Shown in pieces: positions 33,001 to 36,234 of a DNA stretch of 64,000 nucleotides. The stretch comes from Rugalucina vietnamica (taxonomy: Eukaryota; Mollusca; Bivalvia; Lucinida; Lucinidae). The notes under the pieces are model-generated. The model made no database searches and was not told where the DNA came from. It saw only the letters and a program-made list of their open reading frames with translations. Both the position numbers and the translations under genes were made by a program. The stretch spans positions 12,687,548 through 12,751,547 of the forward strand of contig OZ024884.1 of NCBI GenBank assembly GCA_964017185.1. Direction: 5' to 3'. The stretch's first letter is position 1; every line of letters starts with the position of its first letter.

Positions 33001-34671
33001 AGGTTTTGTCCCTGACTGTTTATATAGCAAAACTGGGGTTAGTAGGGGTATACCTATTTTTCTTATTTTTGCTCCAAAACATAGATTGTGGGTACTCGTT
33101 AGAACCGCCTCGGCCGCCTCGCCGAGGCGGTTCTAACGTGTACCCACAATCTATGTTTTGAGCAAAAATAAGAAAAATATCTATTTTTTTCTACTGAAAA
33201 TTTTCATTTTTTACAATTTTAAAAATCTCTGTAAATTGCATGGGCAAGTTTTCGTAATGCAGAGGCCCGATGCGATGGAATGAAAGCTAACCCTATAGGG
33301 TATCTAGGGTCCAAGTATGAATGCTTTCTGAAGAGTGGTTGTCAAGATATGGACTTCTACAAACCTATACCACTAGTGTGATGCGCATGCGCACAGGAAC
33401 GGGAACGTTTACGACTGAGGTGACTACAATAGCTCTATGCACCTTGTGCAGTCTAGCTAAAAGGCAGGCATGAATTATAATTTATCTCCTAAGTCACCTT
33501 TGATAGAATTGTTCACAGTATGCGAGAAGTTATCTTACCTTTCCTATACCACATATAGCCAACATCTCCGCCGCCACACTACCGACATCACCCACCCCTA
33601 CCACAGCAACAGCATAGTCTCCATATGACCGTAACTGTTGGGTGGGACATTAAACACAAAATCAACCAACTAACTAACCAAGAAGTTATTTTACCTTTCC
33701 AATACCACATCTAGCCAACATCTCCGCAGCCACACTGCCGACACCACCAACCCCTACCACTGCAACAGCATAGTCTCGGATCCTCTGTGTAACATATAAT
33801 ACAATTTCTAAGGGATTTCTAAATTAATCTAATTGGGCAAATCTCTGGCCAAAGATAAGTAAATATATAACAGGGTATTAAGTACTAAATTATGATTTGT
33901 TTACAAGTTTATGTAATAAAATGTTACGTGAAAGCCTGTTTAAACATAATGGTACAGAAAAAAAGAAAACATCTTTTTTTTTTTTTTGCACAAGTATTAA
34001 TCAAGTATCTATCAGTATAATACAGTGTTTATTCATGTGATTTTATTGTATCAATAAAATCTACTCATTTTTGGAGTGCTAGCATACCTCATAATTATCA
34101 ACTATTCCCATTCTTTTCAATGCCATCAGTCGACTGAAAAATTAAAGACATTAAAATTTTTGTTAGTGCATTTAGACATAGGTTATCTTTTACATGTGAT
34201 GTCAGATTTTTTTTATTAATTTGTGGGATCAGCCGTGCTGCAAAAGAGAGTATCAGCCGTGCTGCAAAAGAGAGTTGTAGGGGCCAATGGTTGGAACCAT
34301 CCAACTTGTGACTCTTAACTCATTTCAATGAATTATTTTACAAGTACTATGGGTCTTTCAGTGCAATCAATGATAAGCCGCCATATGGAATATATGATAC
34401 ACCGACAACGGCGACAAGAGATTTTCTCAATAATCTATCAACCCAATGTAAAGAAAAAAAAAAAGAAAAGAAAATCAAAACCATAGACACACACAACTAA
34501 GTATGCATATGGCACACCAGTTGGTAGTTACCTGTAAGGATTTGAATCTACAACTTCAGAGCTCATCTGGGCAATTTTGTGTCTCACAATACCACTGTTC
34601 TTCGATTTTTCAGCATCAAGCTCAGCTTTCAATGCTTTGATTTGTTCTTGTAGTTCGTTTATTGTCGCCAT
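7584..34671 (-). CDS. UBA5: UBA5, UFM1-activating E1 enzyme (12 exons)
   Basis: UBA5 adenylates UFM1 with ATP, carries it as a thioester on a Cys and passes it to UFC1 (ufmylation, mainly ER and ribosome quality control). The minus-strand exons are 34671-34532, 34133-34088, 33784-33695, 32054-31945, 30822-30736, 29697-29613, 28980-28876, 11385-11258, 10002-9867, 9433-9352, 8498-8386 and 7661-7584. All junctions are GT-AG and in phase. The total is 1200 nt and 399 aa; as I recall the human protein it is about 404 aa and aligns throughout. Visible motifs: [11 protein letters not shown] near residue 36, ATP loop GVGGVG (73-78), [17 protein letters not shown] (exon 4), CFAC and CDDNQC zinc ligands (219, 222, 296, 301), catalytic [10 protein letters not shown] (Cys243), UFM1/LIR motif CWGISVV (335-341) and C-terminal UFC1-binding helix [11 protein letters not shown]. 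Introns are crowded with MITEs and decayed exon copies. Identification is from recalled family sequence, not a search. Confidence 0.95.
7762..7998. mobile_element. Hairpin MITE family A, copy 6 (both ends)
   Basis: Complete copy running ATGAGCCGCCTCGTGGGAAA .. TTTTCCCATGAGGCAGCTCAT, with a near-perfect stem around CGCTGATCAGC. It lies in UBA5 intron 11, about 0.1 kb from exon 12. Confidence 0.8.
8228..8316 (-). pseudogene. Decayed copy of UBA5 exon 11 (11b)
   Basis: The minus strand keeps GAGTTAACCCAAGAGGTCAC followed by TGTAGCATATACCAAAAC, clearly the exon 11 3' half. The 5' half is degraded with in-frame stops and no donor is left. Confidence 0.82.
8386..8498 (-). CDS. UBA5: UBA5 exon 11
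   Basis: Encodes (G)[18 protein letters not shown] then [19 protein letters not shown]. It matches the WGIELVSE..EEEL..GITVAYT segment of the family. Acceptor TTTCCAG, donor CAG|GTATTG. Confidence 0.93.
8534..8729. mobile_element. Hairpin MITE family A, copy 7
   Basis: TGAGCCTGTGCATGAGAAAA .. TTCTTATGTAGCGGCTCA, with a shortened central stem. It lies in UBA5 intron 10, 36 bp from the exon 11 acceptor. Confidence 0.75.
8742..8968. mobile_element. MITE family C, copy 1
   Basis: Starts TTAACCCATATATGACAAAT, contains GGGTGAGTCCATTTTCATTT and CCCAGATGGGACGCCGCATT, and ends ..CCTATAAGGGTTA. TTAA-like termini suggest a TTAA target. Similar copies are at 10126-10580 and 59931-60160. Confidence 0.65.
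9089..9335. mobile_element. Palindromic MITE family B, copy 1
   Basis: Family B has terminal repeats of type CATTACGAAAACATGYCC, a GGGGTATAC-rich left part, a central palindrome around CAAAACATAGATTGTGGGTA, and an A/T-rich right part ending GCATGGGCATGTTTTCGTAA. This copy has lost much of the central stem. Its right end stops 16 bp before the exon 10 donor. Confidence 0.75.
9352..9433 (-). CDS. UBA5: UBA5 exon 10
   Basis: Encodes a charged linker, [20 protein letters not shown] then VHEEDCW. It ends in the Trp of the UFM1/LIR-binding motif completed by exon 11. Donor GGG|GTAGGT, 16 bp from the terminal repeat of another family B MITE. Confidence 0.9.
9480..9668. mobile_element. Hairpin MITE family A, copy 8 (decayed)
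   Basis: TTTCCAACCAGGTCTGTCAC and CTGTACAGCC are recognisable, with a degraded stem (GCTGATCTTTTGTGC). The right terminal repeat is replaced by an (AAAT)n tract. Confidence 0.65.
9669..9787 (+). repeat. (AAAT)n microsatellite
   Basis: About 30 AAAT units with small interruptions, between MITE A copy 8 and a fragment of MITE B. Confidence 0.9.
9786..9860. mobile_element. MITE family B right-end fragment
   Basis: TTTTCAATTTTTACAGCTTA .. GCATGGGCATGTCTTTGTAA is the right end of family B. It terminates 6 bp from the exon 9 donor. Confidence 0.7.
9867..10002 (-). CDS. UBA5: UBA5 exon 9
   Basis: Encodes [20 protein letters not shown] then [20 protein letters not shown]. It carries the second zinc Cys pair (CDDNQC). 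Donor CAG|GTATTG. A family B MITE begins only 6 bp further into the intron. Confidence 0.93.
10126..10580. mobile_element. MITE family C, copy 2 (with insertion)
   Basis: CTTAACCCATTAATGACAAA at the left, then an unrelated 200-bp stretch, then GGGTGAGTCCACTTTCATTT and CCCAGATGGAACGCC with a GGGGCGTCTCATCTGG stem. The right terminal repeat is eroded. It lies in UBA5 intron 8. Confidence 0.6.
10831..10904. repeat. Near-perfect palindrome, about 36-bp arms
   Basis: ATTTATCCTACTCATAAATG pairs with the complement ending GAGCAGGATAAAT around CCAACAACATATTGTTGG. Strong hairpin potential; no coding. Confidence 0.85.
11258..11385 (-). CDS. UBA5: UBA5 exon 8 (catalytic cysteine)
   Basis: Encodes [20 protein letters not shown] then [20 protein letters not shown]. 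It contains the second Cys of the CxxC zinc pair and the UFM1-thioester Cys. Acceptor TTTCCAG, donor AAA|GTAAGT. It is the last and only intact unit of a four-copy array. Confidence 0.93.
11424..11548 (-). pseudogene. Decayed copy of UBA5 exon 8 (8b)
   Basis: Clearly homologous to exon 8 over its whole length, with GATGAAAAGACCCTGAAAAG and the CTAGTCCAAAATACA end. Small deletions shift the frame before the zinc Cys region, and a TAG follows the catalytic-site codons. The TTTCCAG acceptor is kept; the donor is not. Confidence 0.83.
11582..11715 (-). pseudogene. Decayed copy of UBA5 exon 8 (8c)
   Basis: A more diverged repeat of the same exon, with recognisable CCACTGGTAGTAGTGACAAA and CTAGTCCAAAATAC. 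The region of the catalytic codons is lost (TGTATTGCCAGTCTTCC). Confidence 0.78.
11740..11845. repeat. Short tandem repeat (AAATCCAGACATGGGT)n
   Basis: Five or six imperfect copies of a 16-17 bp unit lie between exon copies 8c and 8d. Mismatched short repeats like this could have promoted the local duplications. Confidence 0.75.
11862..11936 (-). pseudogene. Internally deleted copy of UBA5 exon 8 (8d)
   Basis: It keeps the first codons (TGTGCACCACCACTG) joined to the 3' half (CTAGTCTTACTACAATCGTG ..GTCCAAAATACA). The middle, including the catalytic Cys, is deleted. Confidence 0.75.
12230..12445. repeat. Degenerate tandem repeat, about 60-bp unit x4
   Basis: Units containing GCTAAATAAGATAATGATAG and GTTAATAAATAGGGAAA recur four times. 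No gene. Confidence 0.7.
12483..12980. mobile_element. Fold-back TIR transposon with 9-bp target duplication
   Basis: Both ends read TAGTCTGAC inward, followed by GTCAGCCGTCAAAATG and a subterminal inverted copy (CATTTTGCCGTCTGAC / GTCAGACGTCAAAATG). This gives terminal repeats of about 65 bp that are themselves palindromic. GGACATGTA directly flanks both ends (12474-12482 and 12981-12989). A 9-bp duplication fits Mutator-like elements. It lies in UBA5 intron 7. On the minus strand a 26-codon open stretch beginning [19 protein letters not shown] ends at a GTATGA donor-like site; its meaning is unknown. Confidence 0.82.
13052..13205 (-). mobile_element. tRNA-derived SINE (family 1), reverse copy
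   Basis: On the minus strand: A box TGGCCTGATGGTAGAGCATC, B box GGTTGGATCC and body GTTGTGTCCTTGAGCAAG. The 3' tail is truncated. Confidence 0.75.
13562..13745. repeat. Tandem palindromic units with TGACGTCA
   Basis: Three to four units of about 55 bp, each a GGGCAATAATGGTGTTATTG palindrome joined by GAGATGACGTCATATCA. Two spacers hold the palindromic CRE core TGACGTCA. No gene; lies in UBA5 intron 7. Confidence 0.8.
14477..14583 (-). other. Candidate exon of unknown gene (minus)
   Basis: An acceptor-like TTTTAACAG is followed by GTTTCTAAGTTGTGA. Read in phase with the candidate exon at 15049-15154 it would stop at once (VSKL then stop). Read one base later it stays open for about 34 codons ([20 protein letters not shown]..). 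I do not recognise either product. A 30-bp piece near 14451 (CTGCACTATTATCAGTATAT) is repeated near 14300. Confidence 0.25.
15049..15154 (-). other. Candidate internal exon of unknown gene (minus)
   Basis: 106 nt bounded by TTTCCACAG and TGG|GTAAGT. The open frame after one base reads [20 protein letters not shown] then [15 protein letters not shown]. The splice sites are good and the composition looks coding. It lies in UBA5 intron 7 on the same strand, so it could be a nested gene, a relic of a transposon gene or chance. Not recognised. Confidence 0.35.
17693..18319 (+). CDS. LINE ORF1 (gag-like, three CCHC knuckles)
   Basis: The reading frame is open from about 17693 to the TAA at 18317. 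It begins [20 protein letters not shown], has an RRM-like middle ([20 protein letters not shown]) and ends with three knuckles: [28 protein letters not shown] and [15 protein letters not shown]. No ATG lies near its start. A different frame (17518-17703, starting [16 protein letters not shown]) holds a plausible N-terminal part, so ORF1 is probably split by a frameshift near 17690-17703. It would bind LINE RNA. ORF2 begins 22 nt after its stop. Confidence 0.75.
   Translation, partial: NESRFLDQPAISLPKGGIALQYGDTNKADEALKSLPKEAFGSDSSPHKATGTKEIKTGFVKNISPSIPIRDIESVFKESCAISLVSRLHYRHSRKPMPVVKIEFCTSEDLKKAKSVVLEFQLNGKTAYIEEERPFKVIRCYNCHRFGHIRKICSYQSKCGICASEEHSETECTSTKRCANCEGDHTASSKHCPIYQQMYQLQRSSLLC
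18342..22244 (+). CDS. LINE ORF2: endonuclease, reverse transcriptase, RNase H
   Basis: About 1300 aa from the ATG at 18342 ([16 protein letters not shown]). I prefer this start because it opens the APE domain; the frame is open further upstream but only across ORF1. APE endonuclease: [25 protein letters not shown]. Reverse transcriptase: [63 protein letters not shown]. RNase [59 protein letters not shown]-terminal [16 protein letters not shown] motif is typical of I/Jockey-group elements. There is no stop or frameshift, so the copy is recent. APE plus RNase H after RT points to the I/Nimb group; the clade is not certain. Confidence 0.92.
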   Translation: MRLLSLNCQSWSTAKPSVNSLISNYNLDILCLSETWEKDSSPVQFQSWTSFSKPRKNNEGHGGVAILSKPSEDHYITRRQDLEKDNLEAICADIVLKNGFSFLLIVAYIPPDQTEQMKLLLELFQSCTNDKNVIITGDLNAKSQEWQNISLNGNGKILESFLHDSHFVCLNDGKPTRRNSNSIIDLFITNPELVPKVSLCETLTYEAVQSDHIGVLLEVCGDCSSVGNTLIEKYLLKKTDWTLWEECTKVEFGNWNSENEHTEWDSVEDMYISFKAVFDECREKSVPKRNIQNVNRRQKPPWWNDRMTELKKRLNKAKRTYKRRSTQNNFKEVETIESEFKVAEEEEKDLWVESLCEKITYSSTPKEMWDTFKTLTSYQDLDGGNILPLLDKDNNPVFDLEQKCQILQDTFFGGSHLSDNNFDETFKKEIETELTDIRNKPTEDQPFDDTILNGEITLGETLASLQYLKTGKAAGPDKVFTELLLKSNDELVKAIHSLFNFSFKTGTLPEDWRSADVKFLRKSGKTSYHSASAYRPISLTSCLGKCLERILTVRLNGFIEHNSIIDSDQEGFRKFHSTTGALLRLVQDIHNGFNEKSQTLAAFIDLEKAFDSVWREGLLVKLHRLGIRGQMWKWIEGFLNDRKARCCLKGQYGPMFGTSVGLPQGSVISPVLFSLYLQDIFKEIKSKGVKYADDGTIWVTGHDTTALAKAIQEDLKRIYTWTLKWRMKLNISKTEICLFTKMIDQTDSPKPEVTLLDMKIKYNSTPKLLGVVLDETLNFQKHICNIEQKANKAIGTLRQVKYVENINTKKFIQLYQALVLPIIEYACPVWQCADASKLEDIQRKGLAMCLGAIGTSGREALEVELNITPLEVRRTELSLREAARILSKDVDVPIRCAWENWLETDRTEKYMSPFGKMLLQLEDIKAETGNKNLNLEPDFSFRETLYPTINKLDYWSRLGSSKSRTQSQKDESRAVISGTLESCSPDTLIAFTDGSCHPNPGPCGAGACVYLPHETAPVLLKQPVSKRGSILLGEMIAIKMVLDFILEKLHQKMEIKDVLILSDSQSSVGLLTLGWEPTQHKTTSKEILTELKQIQNKGIQVDIRWTPGHADIQGNEEADRLAKEASKEAETMTDEDRTISQAEFKQAAKSHSMITWQKQWEVSEKGRFLYDLKPKVSKKTVFDFPDKKTYNQIAQLRTGYAKLNDYLYKIGVSETRNCRCGEIETVEHYLLSCENYFNERESMRTTLFYQTGISELTTEVLLGINDSDLKKNHEWTILSALGDFITLRSSPIPPGVVLSV
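22290..22780. other. Right part of hAT-like element, no gene
   Basis: AT-rich. Inverted stretches near 22720-22770 (TTTTACTCCTC / GAGTAAAATACTCCTC) form subterminal stems. No coding sequence recognised. Confidence 0.5.
22930..23290 (+). mobile_element. tRNA-Leu/Ser-like SINE (family 2)
   Basis: Head GGCCGAGTGGTTGAGCGATG (A box) and GGTTCGAGCC (B box), then CACATGTGAGACAAGTCAAG, CAGGTGGTTTCTTTCTGGGT and a GAAAGGGATGTAAAACTGAA tail. The same family appears in reverse at 29125-29310, 36738-36975 and 38655-38907. Confidence 0.75.
23291..24060. other. Intronic stretch without recognised gene
   Basis: Part of UBA5 intron 7. It includes an (AAAT)n tract at about 23980-24021. Short open frames here show no motif or splice context. 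Confidence 0.5.
24065..24203. repeat. Long palindrome, about 65-bp arms
   Basis: AACATTCTTTTCCAAGTGCA pairs with the complement ending GGAAAAGAATGTT. The arms continue through GCCAAGCCCTCGGGCAATAA and GTGTTGCAGCCC around a CCGCTACGCGG centre. Probably a fold-back or hairpin MITE; no coding. Confidence 0.85.
24519..24735. mobile_element. Hairpin MITE family A, copy 9
   Basis: TGAGCAGCGACGTGAGAAAA at left and a well-kept stem CGCTGATCAGCTTTGC .. GCAAAGCTGATCTGC. The right terminal repeat is lost. Confidence 0.72.
25002..25222. mobile_element. Hairpin MITE family A, copy 10
   Basis: ATGAGCCGCATCATGAGAAA at left, with stem CGCAGATTAGCTTCACAG .. GCGAAGCTGATCAGTGCC. The right end is replaced by a T-rich tandem repeat. 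Confidence 0.75.
25223..25580. repeat. Tandem repeat, about 120-bp unit x3
   Basis: CATCTGACACAAACATACAT, TATCAATACACGAAAGTAGT and CACATTGTTGGTTTTCGCAT recur three times, separated by poly(T) runs. They appear to be amplified from the right end of MITE A copy 10. Confidence 0.8.
25947..26181. mobile_element. Hairpin MITE family A, copy 11 (both ends)
   Basis: ATGAGCCGTCTCGTGGGAAA .. TTTTCCCGTGTGGCGGCTCAT. Very similar to copy 6. Confidence 0.8.
26330..26515. repeat. Direct duplication, about 65-bp unit
   Basis: GTGAGCCAAATTATTTCATT through CGTAGAACATATGGGTAAAA occurs twice (about 26362 and 26433), each time followed by an A-rich tract. Confidence 0.8.
26695..26910. mobile_element. Hairpin MITE family A, copy 12
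   Basis: Stem GCGATTATCAGCTGTGCAG .. GATAATCAGCGCC. The paired ATT/AAT changes on both arms suggest arm-to-arm conversion. The right end (GTTGTGGCTGATATAA) is slightly eroded. Confidence 0.72.
26911..28200. other. UBA5 intron 7 stretch, no gene recognised
   Basis: The open frame at 27483-27842 has no motif I know and no convincing splice context. A GCGCATTTGATA motif and its complement recur near 27812, 28230 and 28274. Otherwise unassigned. Confidence 0.45.
28440..28535 (-). pseudogene. Decayed copy of UBA5 exon 7 (7d)
   Basis: The most diverged copy. The GVSENA codons are recognisable, followed by scrambled sequence and TGACTGTTTTGCTTTAAG in place of the TGCTTTGCAGTAAG donor. The 120 bp beyond it on the minus strand stay open but match nothing I know. 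Confidence 0.7.
28577..28680 (-). pseudogene. Decayed copy of UBA5 exon 7 (7c)
   Basis: Frame is open ([20 protein letters not shown]..) with an in-frame 3-nt loss in the PGE region and a weak but legal GCT|GTGAGT donor. The acceptor is degraded to TTTGTAATG. It is about 144 bp from copy 7b. Confidence 0.83.
28721..28822 (-). pseudogene. Decayed copy of UBA5 exon 7 (7b)
   Basis: Nearly all of exon 7 is present, with the GCA|GTAAGT donor. An extra T in the CAGTTTTGTCATTC region shifts the frame, and the acceptor side is altered. It lies about 155 bp from exon 7, and the spacer with GGGTAAAACCCAGTACTTAC is repeated too. Confidence 0.85.
28876..28980 (-). CDS. UBA5: UBA5 exon 7
   Basis: 35 codons, [20 protein letters not shown].. 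through GETACFA. The last Cys is the first zinc ligand of the CFAC pair, completed by exon 8. It is the intact and most upstream unit of a four-copy array. Confidence 0.93.
29125..29310 (-). mobile_element. SINE family 2, reverse copy
   Basis: CATATGAGACAGGCCAATCA, CACCCGCAAGCAGAACTTGG and GGGGCTCAAACCC (reverse B box) match the copies at 36738 and 38655. The A-box end is truncated. Confidence 0.72.
29341..29552 (+). mobile_element. SINE family 1, plus copy
   Basis: GTGACATAGTGGTAGAGTAT (A box), GTTCAATCCCC (B box), GTTGTGTCCTTCAGCAAGAC and tail GACATTGAACCTTAATACAA. It lies in UBA5 intron 6, close to exon 6. Confidence 0.75.
29613..29697 (-). CDS. UBA5: UBA5 exon 6
   Basis: Encodes [20 protein letters not shown] then [22 protein letters not shown] is strongly conserved in UBA5. 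A family A MITE begins about 33 bp upstream of the acceptor. Confidence 0.93.
29731..29969. mobile_element. Hairpin MITE family A, copy 13 (both ends)
   Basis: ATGAGCCATCGCATGAGAAA .. TTTTCTGATGTGGGGGCTCA. It starts about 33 bp upstream of the exon 6 acceptor. Confidence 0.78.
30341..30573. mobile_element. Hairpin MITE family A, copy 14 (both ends)
   Basis: TTAAGCCGCTGCATGAGAAA .. TTTTCTCATATGATGGCTC. UBA5 intron 5. Confidence 0.75.
30736..30822 (-). CDS. UBA5: UBA5 exon 5
   Basis: Encodes [20 protein letters not shown].. and ends SRI plus two bases. The acceptor is TTTCAG and the donor AC|GTAAGT. It matches the NINPDV..NYNIT segment of the family. Confidence 0.92.
30849..31076. mobile_element. 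Hairpin MITE family A, copy 15 (both ends)
   Basis: ATGAGCCGTGCCATGAGAAA .. TTTTCTCACCTTGCAGCTCA. The central stem is shortened. It starts 27 bp from the exon 5 acceptor. Confidence 0.77.
31184..31421. mobile_element. Hairpin MITE family A, copy 16 (both ends)
   Basis: TAAGCCGCGATGTGAGAAAA .. TTTCTCATGACGCGGCTCAT. Full-length with a good stem. UBA5 intron 4. Confidence 0.78.
31695..31928. mobile_element. Hairpin MITE family A, copy 17
   Basis: ATGAGCCACCCAACAAGAAA .. CATGCGAAGGCTCAAA, with half of the central stem deleted and a T-run near the right end. It ends about 16 bp from the exon 4 donor. Confidence 0.75.
31945..32054 (-). CDS. UBA5: UBA5 exon 4
   Basis: Encodes [18 protein letters not shown].. 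through [17 protein letters not shown], the acidic nucleotide-ribose binding segment and the Asn-Arg catalytic residues of E1-like folds. Donor CAG|GTAAAA. A family A MITE ends only about 16 bp inside intron 4. Confidence 0.93.
32138..32228 (-). pseudogene. Decayed copy of UBA5 exon 4 (4b)
   Basis: The minus strand keeps TTTGACTATGACAAAGTTGA and the following NRLFY..H..GLSKVE coding pattern, with an acceptor-like TTTTCAG. A one-base difference at the 5' end shifts frame into a TGA before the conserved Asp-Tyr-Asp. The 3' end and donor are lost at a 29-bp direct repeat beginning ACAAGGGTTGTTC (about 32071 and 32110). Confidence 0.82.
32351..33259. mobile_element. Palindromic MITE family B, copy 2 (host of a nested element)
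   Basis: Ends CATTACGAAAACATGTCC and ..GGGCAAGTTTTCGTAATG, with a large palindrome GTGGGTACTCGTTAGAACCG .. CGGTTCTAACGTGTACCCAC at about 33088-33150. A 616-bp element is inserted in its left part. Confidence 0.8.
32403..33018. mobile_element. Nested TIR element with 5-bp target duplication
   Basis: Both ends read CAGTCAGGGACAAAACCTAA inward and the terminal repeats extend to about 50 bp (AACAAGTTA..AACTGAAACAAGTTAT). TTTAT flanks each side (32398-32402 and 33019-33023). Removing the element and one TTTAT gives the uninterrupted family B sequence seen at 58978. No transposase is seen; the superfamily is not assigned. Confidence 0.83.
33539..33634 (-). pseudogene. Extra UBA5 exon 3 copy (3b), open but altered
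   Basis: Nearly the whole of exon 3 from GAGACTATGCTGTTGC to the GGAAAG|GTAAG donor is repeated. The ATP loop reads GVGDVG instead of GVGGVG, and the LARCGIGK segment reads LAICGIGK. The original 5' end is replaced by a SINE-tail-like sequence (CATATGACCGTAACTGTTGG on the plus strand). That tail supplies a pyrimidine tract and a CAACAG acceptor, so 33634-33539 would be an in-frame 96-nt exon. The Gly to Asp change in the loop makes a working E1 unlikely. Confidence 0.8.
33622..33690 (+). repeat. SINE 3'-tail fragment between exon 3 copies
   Basis: CATATGACCGTAACTGTTGG followed by GTGGGACATTAAACACAAAA and a CAAC-rich tail resembles the conserved 3' tail of V/Deu-type SINEs. It fills the gap between the two exon 3 copies. 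Confidence 0.5.
33695..33784 (-). CDS. UBA5: UBA5 exon 3 (ATP-binding loop)
   Basis: 30 codons, [18 protein letters not shown].. ending RCGIGK. It carries the GVGGVG nucleotide loop. A decayed duplicate lies directly downstream in transcript order (33539-33634). Confidence 0.93.
34088..34133 (-). CDS. UBA5: UBA5 exon 2
   Basis: Encodes [16 protein letters not shown], nearly identical to the family segment after [10 protein letters not shown]. It has a TTTTTCAG acceptor and a GAG|GTATGC donor and is 46 nt long. Confidence 0.93.
34229..34276. repeat. 24-bp direct repeat x2
   Basis: ATCAGCCGTGCTGCAAAAGA plus GAGT occurs twice in a row in UBA5 intron 1. Confidence 0.85.
34532..34671 (-). CDS. 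UBA5: UBA5 exon 1
   Basis: The ATG at 34671-34669 sits in AGAATGG context. It encodes [10 protein letters not shown].., a short coiled coil and the conserved [11 protein letters not shown] stretch. The donor is CAG|GTAACT and the exon ends two bases into a codon. This start matches the family N terminus. Confidence 0.93.
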
Positions 34672-34900
34672 TCTGTTATTTCTCCTGTTTTCTCTTCTTA
34701 GAATAGCTAGATTTCAAATAAAACAGAAAAGTGACAGAACAGCTGTCAAAGATAAATCCAACGTGGAAAACCCGGAAGTAAAATGTAAACAAATAATTGG
34801 ACCGAAAGTAAAGAAAACAGTCCGAAACAGAGCGAACAGTCCGAATCGCGGAAGGTGGTTTTGGTTATTTCGGTCCCATCCATGTGGGAATTCCAGTAAA
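34672..34900 (-). promoter_or_regulatory. UBA5 promoter region with ETS-like site
   Basis: Just upstream of the UBA5 ATG. CCGGAAGTA at 34772-34780 is a consensus ETS/GABP site about 100 bp from the start codon, as in many TATA-less housekeeping promoters. No TATA box is evident. The transcription start is not mapped. Confidence 0.45.
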
Positions 34901-35015
34901 TGTTAGTATCACCACAAGGTAGCCACTATTCAAACCGGTAAATCACTCAAGTACACGCACACCATGGCCAAAATATGGTGTAAAACAACTTTCGGAGGTA
35001 TCTGGCGATGCTTTC

Positions 35016-35275
35016 CATCACGAAAACATGTCCGTGTAAAGTACTGTAACCCTTTGAACCCCACTTTTATATAGCAAACCTGGGGTATGATGGGGTATAC
35101 CTATTTTTTCTTATTTTTGCTCCAAAACATGAATAGTGGGTACTCGTTAGAACCACCTCGTCGACAATCTATGTTTTGCAAACATAAGAAAAATATCTAA
35201 AATTTTCAGCAGAAAATTGTCAATTTTTAAAGCTTAAAAAACCTCTGTTTATTGCATGGGCAAGTTTTCGTAATG
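35016..35275. mobile_element. Palindromic MITE family B, copy 3
   Basis: CATCACGAAAACATGTCCGT .. GGGCAAGTTTTCGTAATG. The central palindrome is partly deleted (GTTAGAACCACCTCGTCGAC). Confidence 0.78.
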
Positions 35276-35669
35276 CGGGGGTATTTTTGAACCCTGCTCC
35301 GGGGGTGTCGATTCAAGGCTGACATCGCATCTTCTGGTGGGAGTTATTCAAAATGATAGAGAAAAACACACGCACTGTAAGGAACTGATGCAAACAAAAC
35401 CAAAATCCCACTCAGGTAGGGAAAAATAATTGGCAATTGTAGCCTATTAAGAACTGATACATGTACAGAGGGAACATATCGTTTATAGCTGAGTCAATAG
35501 CTGTTTCCCTAGAGGTAGCCACTCAGTTACCTGAACATACACAATATTTGAATAGGTACATAAAATCTAATATACACACCTGTCTTACACTTGCCTGGTA
35601 AAAGGTATAAACAGCACAACAAATCGAATCCAAAATATGAAACAAATAGAACCACAGCAGGAGTGCCGC
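35276..35669. other. No gene recognised
   Basis: Short spacer between two family B copies; nothing supported. Confidence 0.5.
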
Positions 35670-35842
35670 ATAGATTGTGGATACTCGTTAGAATCTCCTC
35701 GGCGAGACGGTTCTAACGTGTACCCACAATATATGTTTTGAGCAAAAAATATTCAAAAAATGTCATTTTTTCCTAAGAAATTGTCAAATTTTTCAGCTTA
35801 ATTAAAAATCTCCGTATAATGCATGGGCGTGTTTTCGTAATG
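35670..35842. mobile_element. MITE family B, copy 4 (right part)
   Basis: GATTGTGGATACTCGTTAGA .. GGCGTGTTTTCGTAATG. The left third is missing. Confidence 0.72.
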
Positions 35843-36195
35843 AAATTTACATATGCAAAGACACATTGCACTAATCTTGAATGATTTCCATCTTCAAAGG
35901 AACATCTCACGTTGTGAGTAGCTATTTACATCGTGGGGCTCCTATACTCCTTCTATACATTTTACAATGGTTAACCCTCAAGAGATACTTCTCTTTTAAT
36001 AGTTAGCAGCATGGTGTAACATTCAACCTTATAATATTCAGTACGTATGTTTGAGTATCTAAGTTTTTCTTAGCTAGTTTTCTAACGGACTCTAACTTCA
36101 AGTTCTTGTAGATCTAACAACGTAGTGTATGTACCATGCAACATGGTACTGAAGATAATGCATATGCATCCGAAAAAAACTTTTTCTTCGACTTG

Positions 36196-36234
36196 TTTGT
36201 TTGTTGTTGTTGTTATTGTTGTTGTTGTTGTTGT
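36196..36234 (+). repeat. (GTT)n microsatellite
   Basis: About a dozen GTT units with one ATT. Open frames across it are simple-repeat artefacts. The flanks 35843-36737 hold no gene I can support. Confidence 0.85.

Noticed and set aside
33539..33784. A second complete UBA5 gene
   Set aside because: Only single exons are repeated, in place, with broken frames; no second set of ordered exons exists.
34577..34906. 109-aa plus-strand frame starting [12 protein letters not shown]
   Set aside because: Antisense of UBA5 exon 1 and its promoter.
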